A stretch of 64,000 nt of DNA from Ceratorhiza oryzae-sativae (lineage: Eukaryota; Basidiomycota; Agaricomycetes; Cantharellales; Ceratobasidiaceae). The notes under the pieces are model-generated. The model searched no databases and was not told where the DNA came from. It was given only the letters and a program-made list of their open reading frames with translations. The position numbers and the translations under genes are program-made. Below, piece by piece: positions 1-12,033 of the stretch. The stretch covers positions 2,418,001-2,482,000 of the forward strand of contig JARWMV010000232.1 of the NCBI GenBank assembly GCA_030998015.1, given 5' to 3'. The first letter of the stretch is position 1. Each line of letters opens with the position of its first letter.

Positions 1-174
1 AAAAACGCCCCAGTCCAAACCTTATTACAAGTAGAATCCAATTAGTTTGTCGAAACATCTACTGATACATATAGAAGAATCAGGGGTCGAGCTATGAGGA
101 AGAGTCCAAGGTAGATGCAGCAAGGATAACTGAAGATGGTGGGCGAATCTATACAAGTCTCTACGACGGGTATA

Positions 175-860
175 TCATGTTGCAATGTTGAACGACTCTC
201 CGCATCCACATGCATCTACGACATTCGGGTTGTTAAATACGAACTTGGAGCTATGCATAAAACAGATATGTTCAAGTTCCTGCCGTAAAAACAGGAATAG
301 TATGCCTCACCTCATCCGGTCTTCTTGCCAATGCATCTCGCTGCCAATAATTGAGAATAACGCCTTGCTGTCGATCAAGACCTTGACCCCATCTTGCTCG
401 ACGACTTCGTCGAATCGTCCGGGCTTATCCACATATTCGAGGTGATAGGACATTCCAGCGCAGCCCTTGTTGCGCACCCCAACTCGAATCAGCTGAGGTG
501 TTGGCCCAGAAACGAGCCGTTGCAGCCGCCGAACGGCATCGGGGGTCTACAAATCAACTATTGGCATCAGCGCCATCCAAGCTCCGAAACACCCAAACGA
601 CAGCTCACCAGCGTGATGGCGGCCTTGGAAGCCCTCAGTGTTGGTTTTTCCCTCGTTGGTGTAGGTGGCGGGGGCTTAGGACCTGCGGTCTGGGGTGCAT
701 GCGCCGATGGACTTGGCCCGGGCCGTGTCGGGGACGTTACAACCGGCGGAGAATTGGCCAGCGACGAAGCTGGACCATGTAGAGAGTGCTGTGAGCGGTA
801 GACGCGAAAGAGCGGGGCGCACACGCGGGCTGAAGTGCGCGTGAGGAGATGCACCATCAT
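175..860 (-). CDS. ISA1: Mitochondrial iron-sulfur cluster assembly protein (IscA/HesB family)
   Basis: Three exons (860-609, 546-311, 250-175) give 187 aa. The C-terminal HesB/IscA domain holds the conserved cysteines: one in VRNKGCAGMSYHLEY and two in ACGCGESF near the C-terminus. Proteins of this family act in the mitochondrial matrix in maturation of [4Fe-4S] proteins such as aconitase and lipoate synthase (family knowledge). The start is chosen at the MM pair because the first 25 residues (MMVHLLTRTSARVCAPLFR) are basic, lack acidic residues and look like a matrix-targeting presequence; a Pro/Ser-rich linker precedes the domain. Both introns are GT..AG and the exon lengths sum to a multiple of three. 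Reading continues upstream in frame, so a longer N-terminus is possible but not needed. Confidence 0.9.
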
Positions 861-1443
861 GGTCGTAGCTGTCACGTTCTCGCTTGTGAGATTTCGAGAG
901 ATGACTGAGACAGATGTCACGTGCAAGGTTTCCACAAGATATGCCTGGTATCTGATTGGTTGAATCGACAGCCCTATGGGTCCTGATCTGGTTATCAGAG
1001 GCCAAGGACATACAACCTCGGACTTTAAGGCAGCGGAACCCCTGATTATGACGTATAAAGTGTGCCGGTGGGCCATGTGGCTGTAAGGATGAGGGTGGCT
1101 AATTCCAGGAGCCCTTTCAGCCTGCTCAAACTGACTTCATGGCAATCTTGCAGCACTGTAAACCCTGGAGCCTACATCGGCTTCACCTTATGCCCGAGAG
1201 ATATCTCCATTAAGCACGGCCTTGGATAACACTTTGAATGGTGGCGTTTACTGAATCGACTCACGATTGAGCCTGGTGTTCCTATGATGTGATCTCAGCG
1301 ACCAAATCTGGTATTCGTGAGTGTGTCTCCCTGGATTGGGGTAATAGAATTATTATTAGCTGAAACAGCCATAAAAGCAAAGCCGGGTCGAAAGTCAATA
1401 AATCCGGTACTGAACTAGTGAAAAGCAATTGGGGAGCGAAGTA
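861..1443. other. Intergenic region
   Basis: This stretch lies between the ISA1 start and the stop of the next minus-strand gene. It holds only short ORFs without protein-like composition. It should carry the ISA1 promoter and the 3' untranslated region of its neighbour; I see no further structure. Confidence 0.5.
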
Positions 1444-3521
1444 TCACATCGTCTCCGGAATAGGTTCCCCCCGGTCCAATTCGGATAGGTCTGGATCACC
1501 CCCAGACGGGCTCTGCCCCCGATACACCCACCAAAACTGCTGTTCCGTAACGATAAACTCATATGACCACTCCACGACTTCAACACCCTGAAGCACAAGT
1601 GTCGAGAGCGCTCGTAAGATCCACATCTTCAGTTGAGACTCGCCATGCGGCAATAGCGTTCGTGCGGGTGGCATTACTCTCCGACATATCATCTGTGCCC
1701 AGTCGACACTGCCGCCTTGTATGGCTGTCCTTGCAATAACCAAGACCTCCCGCTCCGATCTGAGCTCGTATATAGGCTCAGCAAATCTTTTTGAACATGC
1801 ACAGCTGGCTTACCGATGGGATAAATCTGGAAACTGGCTTTTGCATACCCATACGGCCGAGGGCTTGCCCGTCCGGTTCGATGAGGAAATGTGCGACCCA
1901 GCTACGTCGGGTATCCGGCCATGCCAAGCATGCAGTTCTGCCCTCTCCGCAATCCATTCTGCCCGTTTCTCTTCCCAGCCTGGATAGGTCTCGAGGCATT
2001 GCTGGGGCATATATATGCGTCTGAGCTGCGGCCGTCAGTCCGACTTGCCTCACGTTCGAATACACGCACATGTCGGAGAGTTCAAACACAGCGGGATAGG
2101 GGGAGAAGGTTGACACGACTCACGCTGTATGTTCACCCCGGGCACATGCGTCCGCAGGTCTTGATTCAAGGAGCAGGGGGATTGCCGTTTGAGTTCTGGA
2201 CGTTGCACGCATGAGGGGGACGAATTGACAAATCGAGTTAGACCCAGCGAGAATAAAAGCATCAAACCCGAATGACTGGACTTACACGTTCAAAATGGCG
2301 TTGGTGAGTGACGAAGGCACCATGCCGCGAGGTATCTAGATCATGACATGTAACAGCCACCACGGGTGAACGTTTGTCGGTCAGTTCTCAGTCATCACTT
2401 GAATTCCTCGAAAGCGTGCTCGACGTACCTCAAACTCCCACAAAAACCCGTTGGGCAATAACAGCGGTTGTGGGTTTACCACGCGCACGGCTATACCCGC
2501 TAACTCTGGGTCGATAGAAGCAGCGAATGTGCTTGATTGACCTTCTATTCCCGGCGCGACGATGCGGCGGCGGCATAGGTTAAACGCTGCACTTTGATCC
2601 TGGTGCGCTCCGGTTCCGGCCGTATTGTTGATGTTGGGACTGGCCATCTCTGGAGCGGTTACGCGCACTGGCGACCCGTCATACCCAGCGGTCCCTATCC
2701 CCATGTCAACATTCAAAGGTATGTTTGAGCCTCTGCTCATTCCGTATGATATAGTGGGGGTACTAGGCATATTCCCCAACCCCATGCCTATGCCCGCGTG
2801 CATCGACATCGGCCGTGGTCTAGGTGATGGCGAGGGATATACATGGTGAGGGTGAGGGTGTACTTGGATAAAAGTCGGCGTTCGGGTTGGGGGAAAATAT
2901 GGTGAAGCCTGTAAACTCGGCGAATGCCCATGTGCATGAAACTGGGGAGAGTGCGAATGAGCAACGTTGGGCGATGACTTGCACGCGGAAGCACTGGTGA
3001 TTGATTGGGATGAATTGAATGTGATGAATGATTAGAGTGTGGCGAATGACCAGAGTGTGAGATATTCTGCGGATGACCGGGCTGCGGAGAGTACGCGTGA
3101 AATGCAGCGAAATGTGCATGGGGGTGCATGAGATTAGGAGATTGCGCGTATGTGATGCTGCCCGAATGAGTATGGGAGCGGACACAGACTGTGCCATGCG
3201 GGGGGGAGGTGGGGCGGAGGCATGTGGTGTTCGCGGAGACTGGGTTCGCGTATGCTGGTGAACCTGCTGGACGTGTTGGTTTAGGTTTTGATGTTGAGAG
3301 GCAGGACTTCCATGGACAGATATAACGCCTGGAGCCCCAGCGTTATTTGTTCCAGAGACTCCAGCGTCGTTGCTACTCCGATTGTTGGTATTAACAGGAC
3401 CATTATGGCTATTGCTATTCCCGCCCGTATTTTTCCTGAACCTCGGCCCAGTACTTGTCCCACCTTTATCTCGATGTTGAGATTTGGAAGGGCTACCTTT
3501 GTGTGGCGGTTGGTTTGACAT
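1444..3521 (-). CDS. Hypothetical protein with His/Asn/Ser/Pro-rich N-terminus
   Basis: I do not recognise the family. The first exon starts at 3521 (MSNQPPHKGSPSKSQHRDK) and is rich in Asn, Ser, Gln, His and Pro, with His-Pro/His-Ser runs between about 3130 and 2830. A 53-bp GT..AG intron (about 3000-2950) joins two frames; the later part contains NGFLWEFEVRRARFRGI and DKRSPVVAVTCHDLD. Further minus-strand exons are likely at about 2010-1810 (WEEKRAEWIAERAELHAWHG) and 1743-1444 (WSYEFIVTEQQFWWVYRG), the latter ending at a stop near 1444. The 3' exon joins are uncertain, and two genes are possible. A frame break sits at the G7 tract at 3200-3206. The low-complexity N-terminus suggests a disordered regulatory or RNA-associated protein, but that is only inference. 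Confidence 0.45.
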
Positions 3522-4102
3522 AATTCTAATAAAACAGTGTTGAAGGTCCTCCGGCGCCGGAATGCCTAGGGGTATATAGCCCGGTGAAATACAACAAACA
3601 GTCCAATAGACCCAAGCCTAGAGAATCCCAGAGCAAAAGAAAAATGAAACAGACAGACGGGGAGGGAAGGGAATAGTAGTGGTATAGTCAGAGGAATGGG
3701 TACTCAGTACCTGCCCGATCGTGGCTGGGTTCCAGCTAGATCAAATGCACATTTTAGGACCTGGGCTTCTTTGAATTGACCCACTCATATATTTTAGCGT
3801 ATAATCTGATAAATCCCAGGAAATACAAATATCTTGATTGTCAAAATTACAACAATTCCAAACTTGCTAGTCGTTGCCCGCTCCTGTCCCTTCACGACCA
3901 CCAGGGAAAGCTCAAATGAGAAAAATGGTTAGGCTGAACGAAACTAAACGAAAGTGGACAAACAAACAAACGAACAAACAAACAATATCACTCTCGAAAT
4001 GAAAAAAATAACAACAAGAGTAGCCAGCTCAAGCTCAAAATACAGTAACCGAGTCTGAAATATTGTCCAGAGCACAATCAGTAACTCGAGTTCCTCCAGA
4101 GA
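3522..4102. other. Intergenic region between two minus-strand genes
   Basis: No ORF with protein-like composition. The stretch contains an AAAC-type microsatellite (see separate entry) and A/T-rich sequence, and should hold the promoter of the gene ending at 1444 and the 3' end of the membrane-protein gene ending at 4103. Confidence 0.5.
3961..3985. repeat. (AAAC)n microsatellite
   Basis: Imperfect tandem copies of a CAAA/AAAC tetranucleotide with one AACG interruption, in intergenic sequence. Confidence 0.85.
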
Positions 4103-7100
4103 CTAAGAGTGTGTCATGCGCGGCCCCATGGGCGTTTCAGGGATGTTTTCGATGAAGCTGGGCTCATAGGCGGACGAGTCTCGGCTGCCATGCGGCGATG
4201 GCGGGCCTCGATCCATTGATCGCGGTGGTACAATTTCCATAATGCTCATCGTCCCAATATCCGTTGAGTAGTCAGTCGGCGCTCGACGGGGCACCGTGGG
4301 TGGAGGTCCCCGCCTTCGACTGGGAGCTTGTGACACGGAATCATTTGGTCCTGGTTCGTCGTCATCGTCGTCATAGCCGTGTTGACTGCGGCGCACGCCG
4401 ACGGCACTCGAAGGCACGGGTGACCCAGGCTCTCGTAAATGAGAGTGAGAGCGGGACAGGTCCACCGTGCGCTCAAACTCGGAAAAAGGATCCTCCGGAT
4501 CCGTGTCGGGAAGTGGTTGAACCGCACGGGACTCGTCTGCGCGTCGCGCACGCTGGATTGCGCTACCGTAGTCGCTTATGGAAGTAGTCATAGTGGCCGG
4601 CCTAGTGGGATAAAACGCGTGTGATGATATGTCGGTTCGTCGAGATCTGATGGATGGAGGACCACGATGACCACGGCCTTGTGCAAACCCATAGTCCATT
4701 GCTCCTCGACGAAAAGCCGGAGAACGGCCATACTCTTCGGAATTGATAGCGACATTCCACGCTGTTGGGTCCTGAAGAACGGCATCACGTTCTTGGCGTG
4801 CGATGACTTGAGCAAAGGATCGCATGACAAGTATGCTAACCACAGCCCAGTTGATCTCTAGCCAAATGGAGCAGTCGAATATGACCCTTTTATTTCCGGC
4901 CCCGAGGACTAGTCCCTATGGTTGAAACGATGCATGATAGTGTGATCATTGCCGTGTAGAAGAGCTTGTAGGTTCATTTAGAACAACTTTCCCAGCCCAA
5001 AGATCATGTGCTTACCTCATCCTTCATGACTGCTCTAAGGAGCATCATCTTCGGCATTCGCATCACCCCGCTAAAGCGCTGAGTTTCTGCCGACTTTGGA
5101 CTCAACCTGAATGTTCTGCCCCTGGAGCGAGCATTCGATCGCGCAGATTCTACTCCTGTAGATAGCCCTGTTCGACTGTCCACCAAAGCAAGTTCTGGCA
5201 TTTGTTGAGCAACCTCCGCAACTTCTGCCTTTTGTTTCTCATTCAGGTTGCCAAACGAACCTCGATCTGGATGAGGGATTGGCTCGTTCCCATGTATGGA
5301 CGACTTGCGGGGTGCCGCCGGGCCGGGGGAAGCTGGTTGCGAGGCTACGCTTGGGCCTTCCCCTCGTCTCCAGATGGCTGATACTATGCGTTCCCTCCAT
5401 CGCTCAACCGGGTGAACGAATGGATCATCAGCTGCAGGCCTCTCGGTCTTCAGTGCATTTTTGTCGGCGTTGTTCTGCTCATTCGGTACATAATCCCACC
5501 ACCCGCGCTTCTCGCCTAGGCCGGGTGTTGTTGCCTCTTCGTGTTGAGGCGCTGGAGCCAGTGTATTCGAAGTAGGACCGACGGCGCTCGAAAGGCAATA
5601 GACAGTCTTCCCTTGGTTGCGGTTCGTCGGGATGACTTTATGACTGCATATAGGACTAAGATTCGCAAGCTTAGTAAACCAAGTTATCTCAAACAGTAAC
5701 CGACTCACAACAGCAAAATATGAACCCCGACTCGAGAAACTGGAAAAGCACCGCAAGTCCAATAAATAGGTTGCGATCAACGTTCTCACAGTCACCTGGA
5801 ACCGATACGTTAGATCGGTAAAAGCTATAAGTCCTACCAACTGACCGCTTAGCTCACGCCCGGCAGTGGATTGGCTGAGACCAATGAAAAACACTACGTA
5901 AGACACGACCTGCAGTATGCCGAGTGTCCCCAGAACAATCTTGGACCTTTTCAAACATCGGTACGCTTTCAAGCCCAGGATGAAGGTAACCTAGAGACCA
6001 GGTTTTAGGATTCAGATCAGCTTTGGTATAAGCGAAACACGCACCAGTACACTATATGAGACCGCAATTGCAATGTAAGAAATAATTTGGATCCTGTTTC
6101 GAGTGATCAGTTCTAGAGCAACATGAGTTAGACGCAAAATAAGGGACTTACACCCTGCAATCTGTTGCCGTGCTAAAGAATCCGGTAGCAATTGGAATAA
6201 ACCTAACTGGACCCCACATCTGACTGAACAGCAATAGCCAAAACAACGTCCTATCGCGCGATTTTGTGCGCCGAAGATAGTCTACAGACGCAATTATGTT
6301 CCTCGTAAACAGCATGAGCAAGGCGCCAGCAATAAATATGCGCATATGCTCATGCATTGATGACTGATGATAGAGGGGCGTGATGAGGGAACCCTACGGA
6401 TGATGTTGTTAGTGGTTTCCTAATCACGCTGGTGGTAAGATGCGGCGTACATCTGGAAACGGCACATACGCCGGTTGGTAAATGTTCAGATCGGTGGGGC
6501 GAGGGGAAGGAAAAATGTTGACAGTGAGGGTCGTTGTGAATGGGATAACCGCGAAAGTGCTGGTGTCTGGGGGTATCATGGTAGCTGTTACAATGGATGA
6601 CACCTCTCCGTTTGGAAGAGTGGTCTTCACAGTGGTTGTCACCGGCGTTGCCGTGGGGGGATGACCGTAGGGAAGTTTCCCCCCAGAACAGGCGTTGTTA
6701 AGGAACCTGAAACAGTACTTCCGCCGCCTCCAACGTTGGCCGGGACGGGTGTACTGGCCGCTGAGGAGCTAATGGCTCGCGAGGACTGTGGGACGAGTGC
6801 TCGAGGAAGTGCAGAGGCCCCGACCGGCAGAGTTGTGGTGGTGACCACTCCATTGGTGGTGACTGGACACACGAACTGAAAGGTTGTGATAACCCGCTGG
6901 CCCGACATAGGAAAGCGAAAGCAGTTGTAATTCGCAGAGATCTCCCACTAAATAGCGGGCATTCAATGGAGGCGCGTCCGGCGCGGGTGGGATAGAAAGC
7001 TACGTGTTGACTGTGAGCACCAACAACATTCATTTGGGGGCAATGCGTACAGTTAAGGAGCGTCGTGGGTGGGACCAGCCTAATGAGCAAGCACCAAACG

Positions 7101-7482
7101 TCAGACGCTGCAAGAAGAAAGACTGGGTAGAGCGACAGAGACAGGCTCGCGAGCGATGCCGGAGCAAAAACGCCGAGATCTGTAGCTTGGCGGATGAAGT
7201 AGTCTTGGACTCACCGTTGTTGGGTCAACACGTGGGCGGAAGGCGACTTACAACTGATTACCCGGGCTGATTACTGCCCGAGCTGTTGTCGATCCAACTG
7301 ACGTCTGTCGTTCCTGCAGGTGTGGCCCTTTCCAAGTACCATTTTTCTCCTTCCGTCTTCCCGACACTCGGTCAGGTGTGCGCCGAAGCGACACCCATCA
7401 AGGTTGTAATCATGGGATCGGCCCGAACGATACAAGTCGCTACATCCGGCAGGCACCATCTTCCCCACGTTCCTCGTTCCAT
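4103..7482 (-). CDS. Seven-helix membrane protein with Ser/Thr-rich extracellular N-terminus and long cytoplasmic tail
   Basis: A multi-exon gene read from about 7482 to the stop at 4103. The 5' exons encode a Thr/Ser/Pro-rich, probably extracellular segment (VVTTTTLPVG, STFAVIPFTTTLTV). A phase-0 intron (acceptor near 6395) joins it to hydrophobic segments: IFIAGALLMLFTRNIIASVDY, TLFWLLLFSQMWGPVRFIPI, IISYIAIAVSYSVLVTFILG, IVLGTLGILQVVSYVVFFIG, NLFIGLAVLFQFLESGFIFC, LFYTAMITLSCIVSTIG and INWAVVSILVMRSFAQVI. The C-terminal ~230 residues are acidic and Ser/Pro-rich, including a DDDDD stretch. The layout matches a basidiomycete family of seven-helix proteins of unknown function (recognised by resemblance, no function known). 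The 5'-most exon joins are uncertain, and a frame break lies at the G6 tract at 6655-6660. Confidence 0.65.
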
Positions 7483-7630
7483 AATTTTGTTTATTAGAAG
7501 TGTTCTGGCACGACAAAAAAAAACTCGCTAGAGATAAATCTTACCGCTCCGCACCACGACAACGAACGATCCGAACATCTTGCGATTCACACATAAAAAT
7601 GTCTTTCAGAACAAGCCGTCCGTATTAAGG

Positions 7631-8408
7631 CTAGTGCACCTTGCGACGTGGAGAAAACTTGGGTCGCCCAACCTGATTCAGCCACGCGACCCTTTCATCA
7701 AATAAAAGCAAGTCTTGTGCATCAATGTACATCCTGCCCACACGAGAGCTGACGTACCGAGTCAGAAAGAGAAATATGGTGAATGTTATATTGCCATGTG
7801 TTGTGGCATTCCATACACCTGGATTCGAAGCGATTGTGTATGGCAAAGCGACGAGCGTGCTTGTGACACTATTGGAGAGCAGAAAGGTAATCAACGATGA
7901 CTTCGACATTAATCGGGATCCCTACTGCGTGACCTGCAAGCAAAGGTCCGTATTGTTTCATGAAGACTGTTTTATGTTTATACAAAAAAGGCTTACATCG
8001 GCTATCGCGAGCGCGATCATGCTCGCTCTAACAATTTTTTCCTGGGCAACTCGATCGTGCGGAGCGCATCGCGTATCGCTCGCAAGCCTAGGGCTGAAAG
8101 TAGACTCAGGAGCATATAGCCTTATGGGACCGCAGACAACAGAAATGAACATCAGAGAGATTGAAACTATACTAGTTTTAGGGCTACAGACAATTTGCCA
8201 ACTGCCAGATGGCCATTCTCGCGGGTAAACTGGGCACAGCTTCGAGTTGAAGATTAGGAATAAGCTGGTTGTAGAACCATGTCGCGCCAGGGAACGAAAA
8301 ACATAGAACTGCAGGGGTCATCGTGGAAATGGGCTCAAGGTGTAGGAATACAAATCCATAAAATCCGGACAACACCCAGCCAGTCTCCGCCTGAGACATG
8401 GTGGTCAA
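7631..8408 (-). CDS. Small four-helix membrane protein (DUF7704-like)
   Basis: Four exons (8408-8188, 8120-7997, 7921-7758, 7691-7631) sum to 190 codons, giving 189 aa. The N-terminus has the FLHLEPIST motif followed by WFYNQLIP and MAIWQLANC; later parts include VAQEKIVRASMIALAIAD and WNATTHGNITFTIFLFLTR, ending in a basic tail (PRRKVH). These motifs match my memory of the fungal DUF7704/EXPERA-like membrane proteins; the family has no assigned function. The last intron is 66 bp, so the frame stays open through it. It is supported by the restored TRVAWLNQVGRP motif. A second Met three codons in is an alternative start. Confidence 0.75.
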
Positions 8409-8510
8409 GCAAAGTTTAATTTAGGTTGTATTATCCTGTTTGGACCTTGGCGTTTAGTTGACACGAGGCGAACGTCATGTGGGGCGAACAACAGCAGACG
8501 ACGATCCTCG

Positions 8511-8639
8511 ATGTCTCCCGAGCCTGACGCAACCAGCAGCTCACCTGGCCTGACAATGGCAACCATGCATCCACTATGCCCGTGCCACCGTACCAGTGGT
8601 CTCTCAAGACAAAACGTGAGGAAGACGAAGAGTATTTGA
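8511..8639 (+). other. Possible upstream ORF overlapping the next start codon
   Basis: An ATG at 8511 opens a 42-codon frame (MSPEPDATSSSPGLTM...) ending at TGA 8637-8639. It overlaps the start of the following gene (8576) in another frame. If the 5' UTR includes it, it could limit translation of the main ORF. The transcript start is not visible here. Confidence 0.35.
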
Positions 8640-9825
8640 CCAGGCTAGGTGAGTGCTCCCAGCCATATCTTACTTCTTAGATTGTTGATTCTCACGAGAG
8701 CCTGCCCCGCACCTCTTGTTATCGTGGGATATTTCATTTGCAGAGGCGCGGCTCAAGCAGATGCAGCAACCTGACCCCAAGATGCGTGATACCCGACCGC
8801 AAAATACCTCCCCGACAATGGACGACACTGCAGAAACGTCAGATGACGAAAGCTCATCAAACGAGGGCACCATCAACAGTGAACACAATTTACGAAATAT
8901 CCCCCCACCTGTAGACGACGACCCTGGCATTCATCTCCTCTATGACCACACCTCAGAGACCTCGCCCAAGGCACCCGCTAGCCCTCTTCCGTCTGCTCAC
9001 ATCGTGGTTATGGACCCGCCTGACCCAGCTGACCCAGCCGCGGTAATCCCTCCTAGCCCGGACGACAACCCAGAGCCAGATCCTCAACCAGAACCCGAGC
9101 CTCCAAATGAGCACGAGCACGAACGCCCGCCGCGGGCAAAGCTTGTCCATTTCCGGTCTCGCGTGCGGATCGCGTCTACAACCCACAATCGGCATAGCGG
9201 CCTCCCTTCGTCCCGCTCGTCCTCAATATCAGAGTCTTCTTCCCTATCCGCACCATTGCGGGGGCCAACTGAGGAGAGCGTGCTTTCTCATGGCGCAGCG
9301 CGACGTGTGTTTGGCGTCGGTCCTGTGTCTGCAGCACATGCGGCTGGAAGCGGAATTCGCCCTGGGGAGAGCCTGAGTGAAATGATGAGTTCGGAGGCGG
9401 CAAGCCTTTGGTTGAACAGGAGAAATCAGGGCGCCAAACGGAGTGGAAGGTTGGGGCGAGGGAGAGGTAGACGTGCAAGTGAAGACGTAAATGTAGACCC
9501 CGACAGAGACCTAGAAGATGGTCTTGATGAGCGCTCTCCGTTTGCGGGACCACCTCGAGTCTGCTACCATGCGACTCCACAGATGACTGCGGCGATGGCC
9601 AGGGAAGTAGATGTAGACGCGGAGTTGGATCGTGCTCGACGCGCTGCACGTAAGACCGAAGAGGATGTTATATTTGGCCCTTGGCCGAAACGTTTGACCA
9701 ACTGGAATGTGAGTTCTCACTACCGTTGCACAAGCATCATTTGACAACCCTCTGGGTAGTGGTGGTTGTACAAGATTGAGCACTACACATGTGGTCTATG
9801 CGCGGACGATCCTTATGCCGAATAG
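8576..9825 (+). CDS. Conserved hypothetical protein, acidic with basic patches
   Basis: Three exons (8576-8648, 8744-9708, 9760-9825) sum to 368 codons, 367 aa. The start MPVPPYQWSLKTKREEDEEY is joined by a phase-1 intron to EARLKQMQQPDPKM, extending a charged helix. The middle is disordered: many D/E/P residues (PEPDPQPEPEPPNEHEHE), then a Ser-rich part and an RG-rich basic part (GRLGRGRGRR). The last intron swaps a read-through tail for NWWWLYKIEHYTCGLCADDP, which looks like a conserved C-terminal end. I do not know a function; the RG and acidic tracts suggest a nuclear protein (inference). A 42-codon upstream ORF overlaps the start. Confidence 0.75.
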
Positions 9826-10135
9826 TCATGTTTCCCCCATCTTTCTTGGACGTAGTATATACACGATGGGTTCTCGCTCTGTGTAATCTCCTGGGATCGC
9901 TTAGATATTCGGCCGTAGTGGACTGTACTTTTACCGTTGTCGTTCTTCGTGTAATTAACTCGCTTGTTTGAATTTGGCGGCCACACTGTTATTCAATCCA
10001 TCATGGAGTCAATTCTAAATGTAACTTATGCAAAATACACCGAGATTCAAGCAATACACCAAGGAATGAACGTCTGTTAATGATTATCTAACGAACGCCG
10101 GGTTTCGTGCCAGCACTCGGCGAGACGCGTATTGC
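9826..10135. other. Convergent intergenic region
   Basis: The 3' ends of a plus-strand and a minus-strand gene face each other here. No coding potential seen. Confidence 0.5.
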
Positions 10136-11636
10136 TCACTTTCGGCCAGGGAAAACCATGGTTGGGGGGAGGGTCGTGACGGCAGGGAGGAGGCTGGCAG
10201 CAGCGTGACGTCCCTGTTGGATGAGGAGTTGACTAATGGTTATGTATATGTCAGCTAGGTTATCCTGATGGTGACGCGAGGTATACGCACTCAAGGACAA
10301 CAGTCGCAGCCATGGCCTCGACAATGGGGATGGCACGCGGGACAACGCATGGGTCATGGCGACCACGGGCAGCGAGCGATCCGGCTGTGCCGTTATACTG
10401 GGCAGTAGACTGAGCTTGCGAGATTGTTGCAGGAGACTTGAAGCCGAGACTAATAGCAACGTGTGAGTTTTCTCAAAAAGAATGTCTAGCTATGAGCCTC
10501 ACCGGAAGTAAATGTCCTCGCCGTTGGTGATACCACCCTGGATTCCTCCAGACCAGTTGGTCGCGGTGCGGAGACGACCTCCCTCACCAGCAACGAAGGC
10601 ATCGTTGTGGCGCGAGCCTGGGACTTCGCAGCCCTTGAAACCGGAGCCAACTTCGAAGCCCTTGGTGGCAGGGATCGAGAGCATGGCATGCGCGAGCTCA
10701 GCCTCAAACTTGTCGAAGACAGGCTCGCCAAGACCAGCCGGAACGTTGCGAATGACGCAAACAACAGTGCCGCCAATGGAGTCCTGTGCCTCCTTAGCAC
10801 GGATGATGCGCTATATGCAGTGGTCAGTGTAGTTTGAATTAATGTTGAAAGCCATATGTACCTGGGTCATCTTCTCAGAGGTCTCTTGGTGGGGGCAGCG
10901 AGTCGGGTACTTGTCAACCTCCTCGCGAGTGATGGTTTGCAGAAGCTTGATGTACTCGGGAGAGAGAGCGTCCTCGGCGTAATCAGGATCGGAAGACTCG
11001 GCTAGAAGAGAATAAGTATAGTGTGCGTCGCTCTAGTTTGATCTACTCACTGGCTGAGGCACCGACGCTGGTGGGGATATGGATCTTTCCAACGGATGCG
11101 ACGAACGCAACAATCTCAACGCCGAATGCAATCTTCAAGTATTTCTCGGCGATTGCACCAGCGGCGACACGACCAATGGTCTCGCGAGCAGAAGAGCGTC
11201 CTCCACCTGAAGAGGCTTTGATGCCATACTTCTCGAGGTAGGTGTAGTCGGCATGCGAAGGACGAGGGTAAAAATCGGTCTCTGTGTAGTCGTGGGGGCG
11301 CTGGTCCTGGTTGCGAACCTGGAGGGAGATCGGTGTGCCAAGGGTAACACCGTGCTCAACTCCGGAGTGAATGACAACAAGATCCTTCTCGTCACGAGGA
11401 GTGGTCAAGTTCGACTGGCCGGGGCGGCGGCGAGTAAGCTGAGTCTGGATATCAGACTCAACGAGTTGCATGCCCTGTGTCAACGATATTAGTAAAAAAA
11501 AAAGAAAAGGAAAAAGAACTAGTATCGAGCGATGGAATATACTCACAGGGGGGACGCCATCGACGATGCAACCGACAGAGGGGCAGTGGGATTCACCGTA
11601 GGTGGTAACACGGAAAGCACGACCGAAAGTAGACAT
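10136..11636 (-). CDS. ARO2: Chorismate synthase
   Basis: Six exons (11636-11547, 11474-11051, 11001-10862, 10810-10503, 10449-10291, 10232-10136) give 405 aa, the usual size of fungal enzymes. It catalyses the last step of the shikimate pathway, EPSP to chorismate, using reduced FMN; fungal enzymes are bifunctional with an NAD(P)H:FMN reductase activity. The family signatures are present: [18 protein letters not shown] near the N-terminus, [20 protein letters not shown] in the middle and [19 protein letters not shown] near the C-terminus. All introns are GT..AG. The gene converges on the hypothetical gene at 8.6-9.8 kb. I found no Gcn4-type site in the 250 bp upstream, unlike HIS7. Confidence 0.96.
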
Positions 11637-12033
11637 GTTGAGAGTTCAATAAGGTAAAAAGGTGTTTAAGAAGGTTGCAATCGAGACAGCAGGCTTGCTT
11701 TTATGCGAAAAGGTCGAAGCTAAGCAGGTACTGACAGCAAATACCGGCCAAGCTGGAGCATTTTGTAGTTTCGCAGAGCCAGCCATGCACACATTTGGGT
11801 GGGAAGATCGCAGTGAAAATAACGGATTAGATCCTACCGTGTGAGAATTGTAGCGAGCTCACCTGGGAGTTCACAGTATGTGAGTGGGAGAGTTGCGGCG
11901 CGCTCCTGGTGTGGTGAGGTCCCATCTTGGACCTCAGTCCGGTTTATGTCGTTCGGAGTCTGATCGGATATCGTTAGATTCCGTCCCATAAAACCGACTC
12001 CGACCGAAAGCAAAGTGTACATATATTTCTATC
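11637..12033. other. Intergenic region upstream of ARO2
   Basis: Should contain the ARO2 promoter and the 3' end of the small minus-strand gene. Short minus-strand ORF at 12022-11834 is not protein-like enough to call. Confidence 0.4.
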
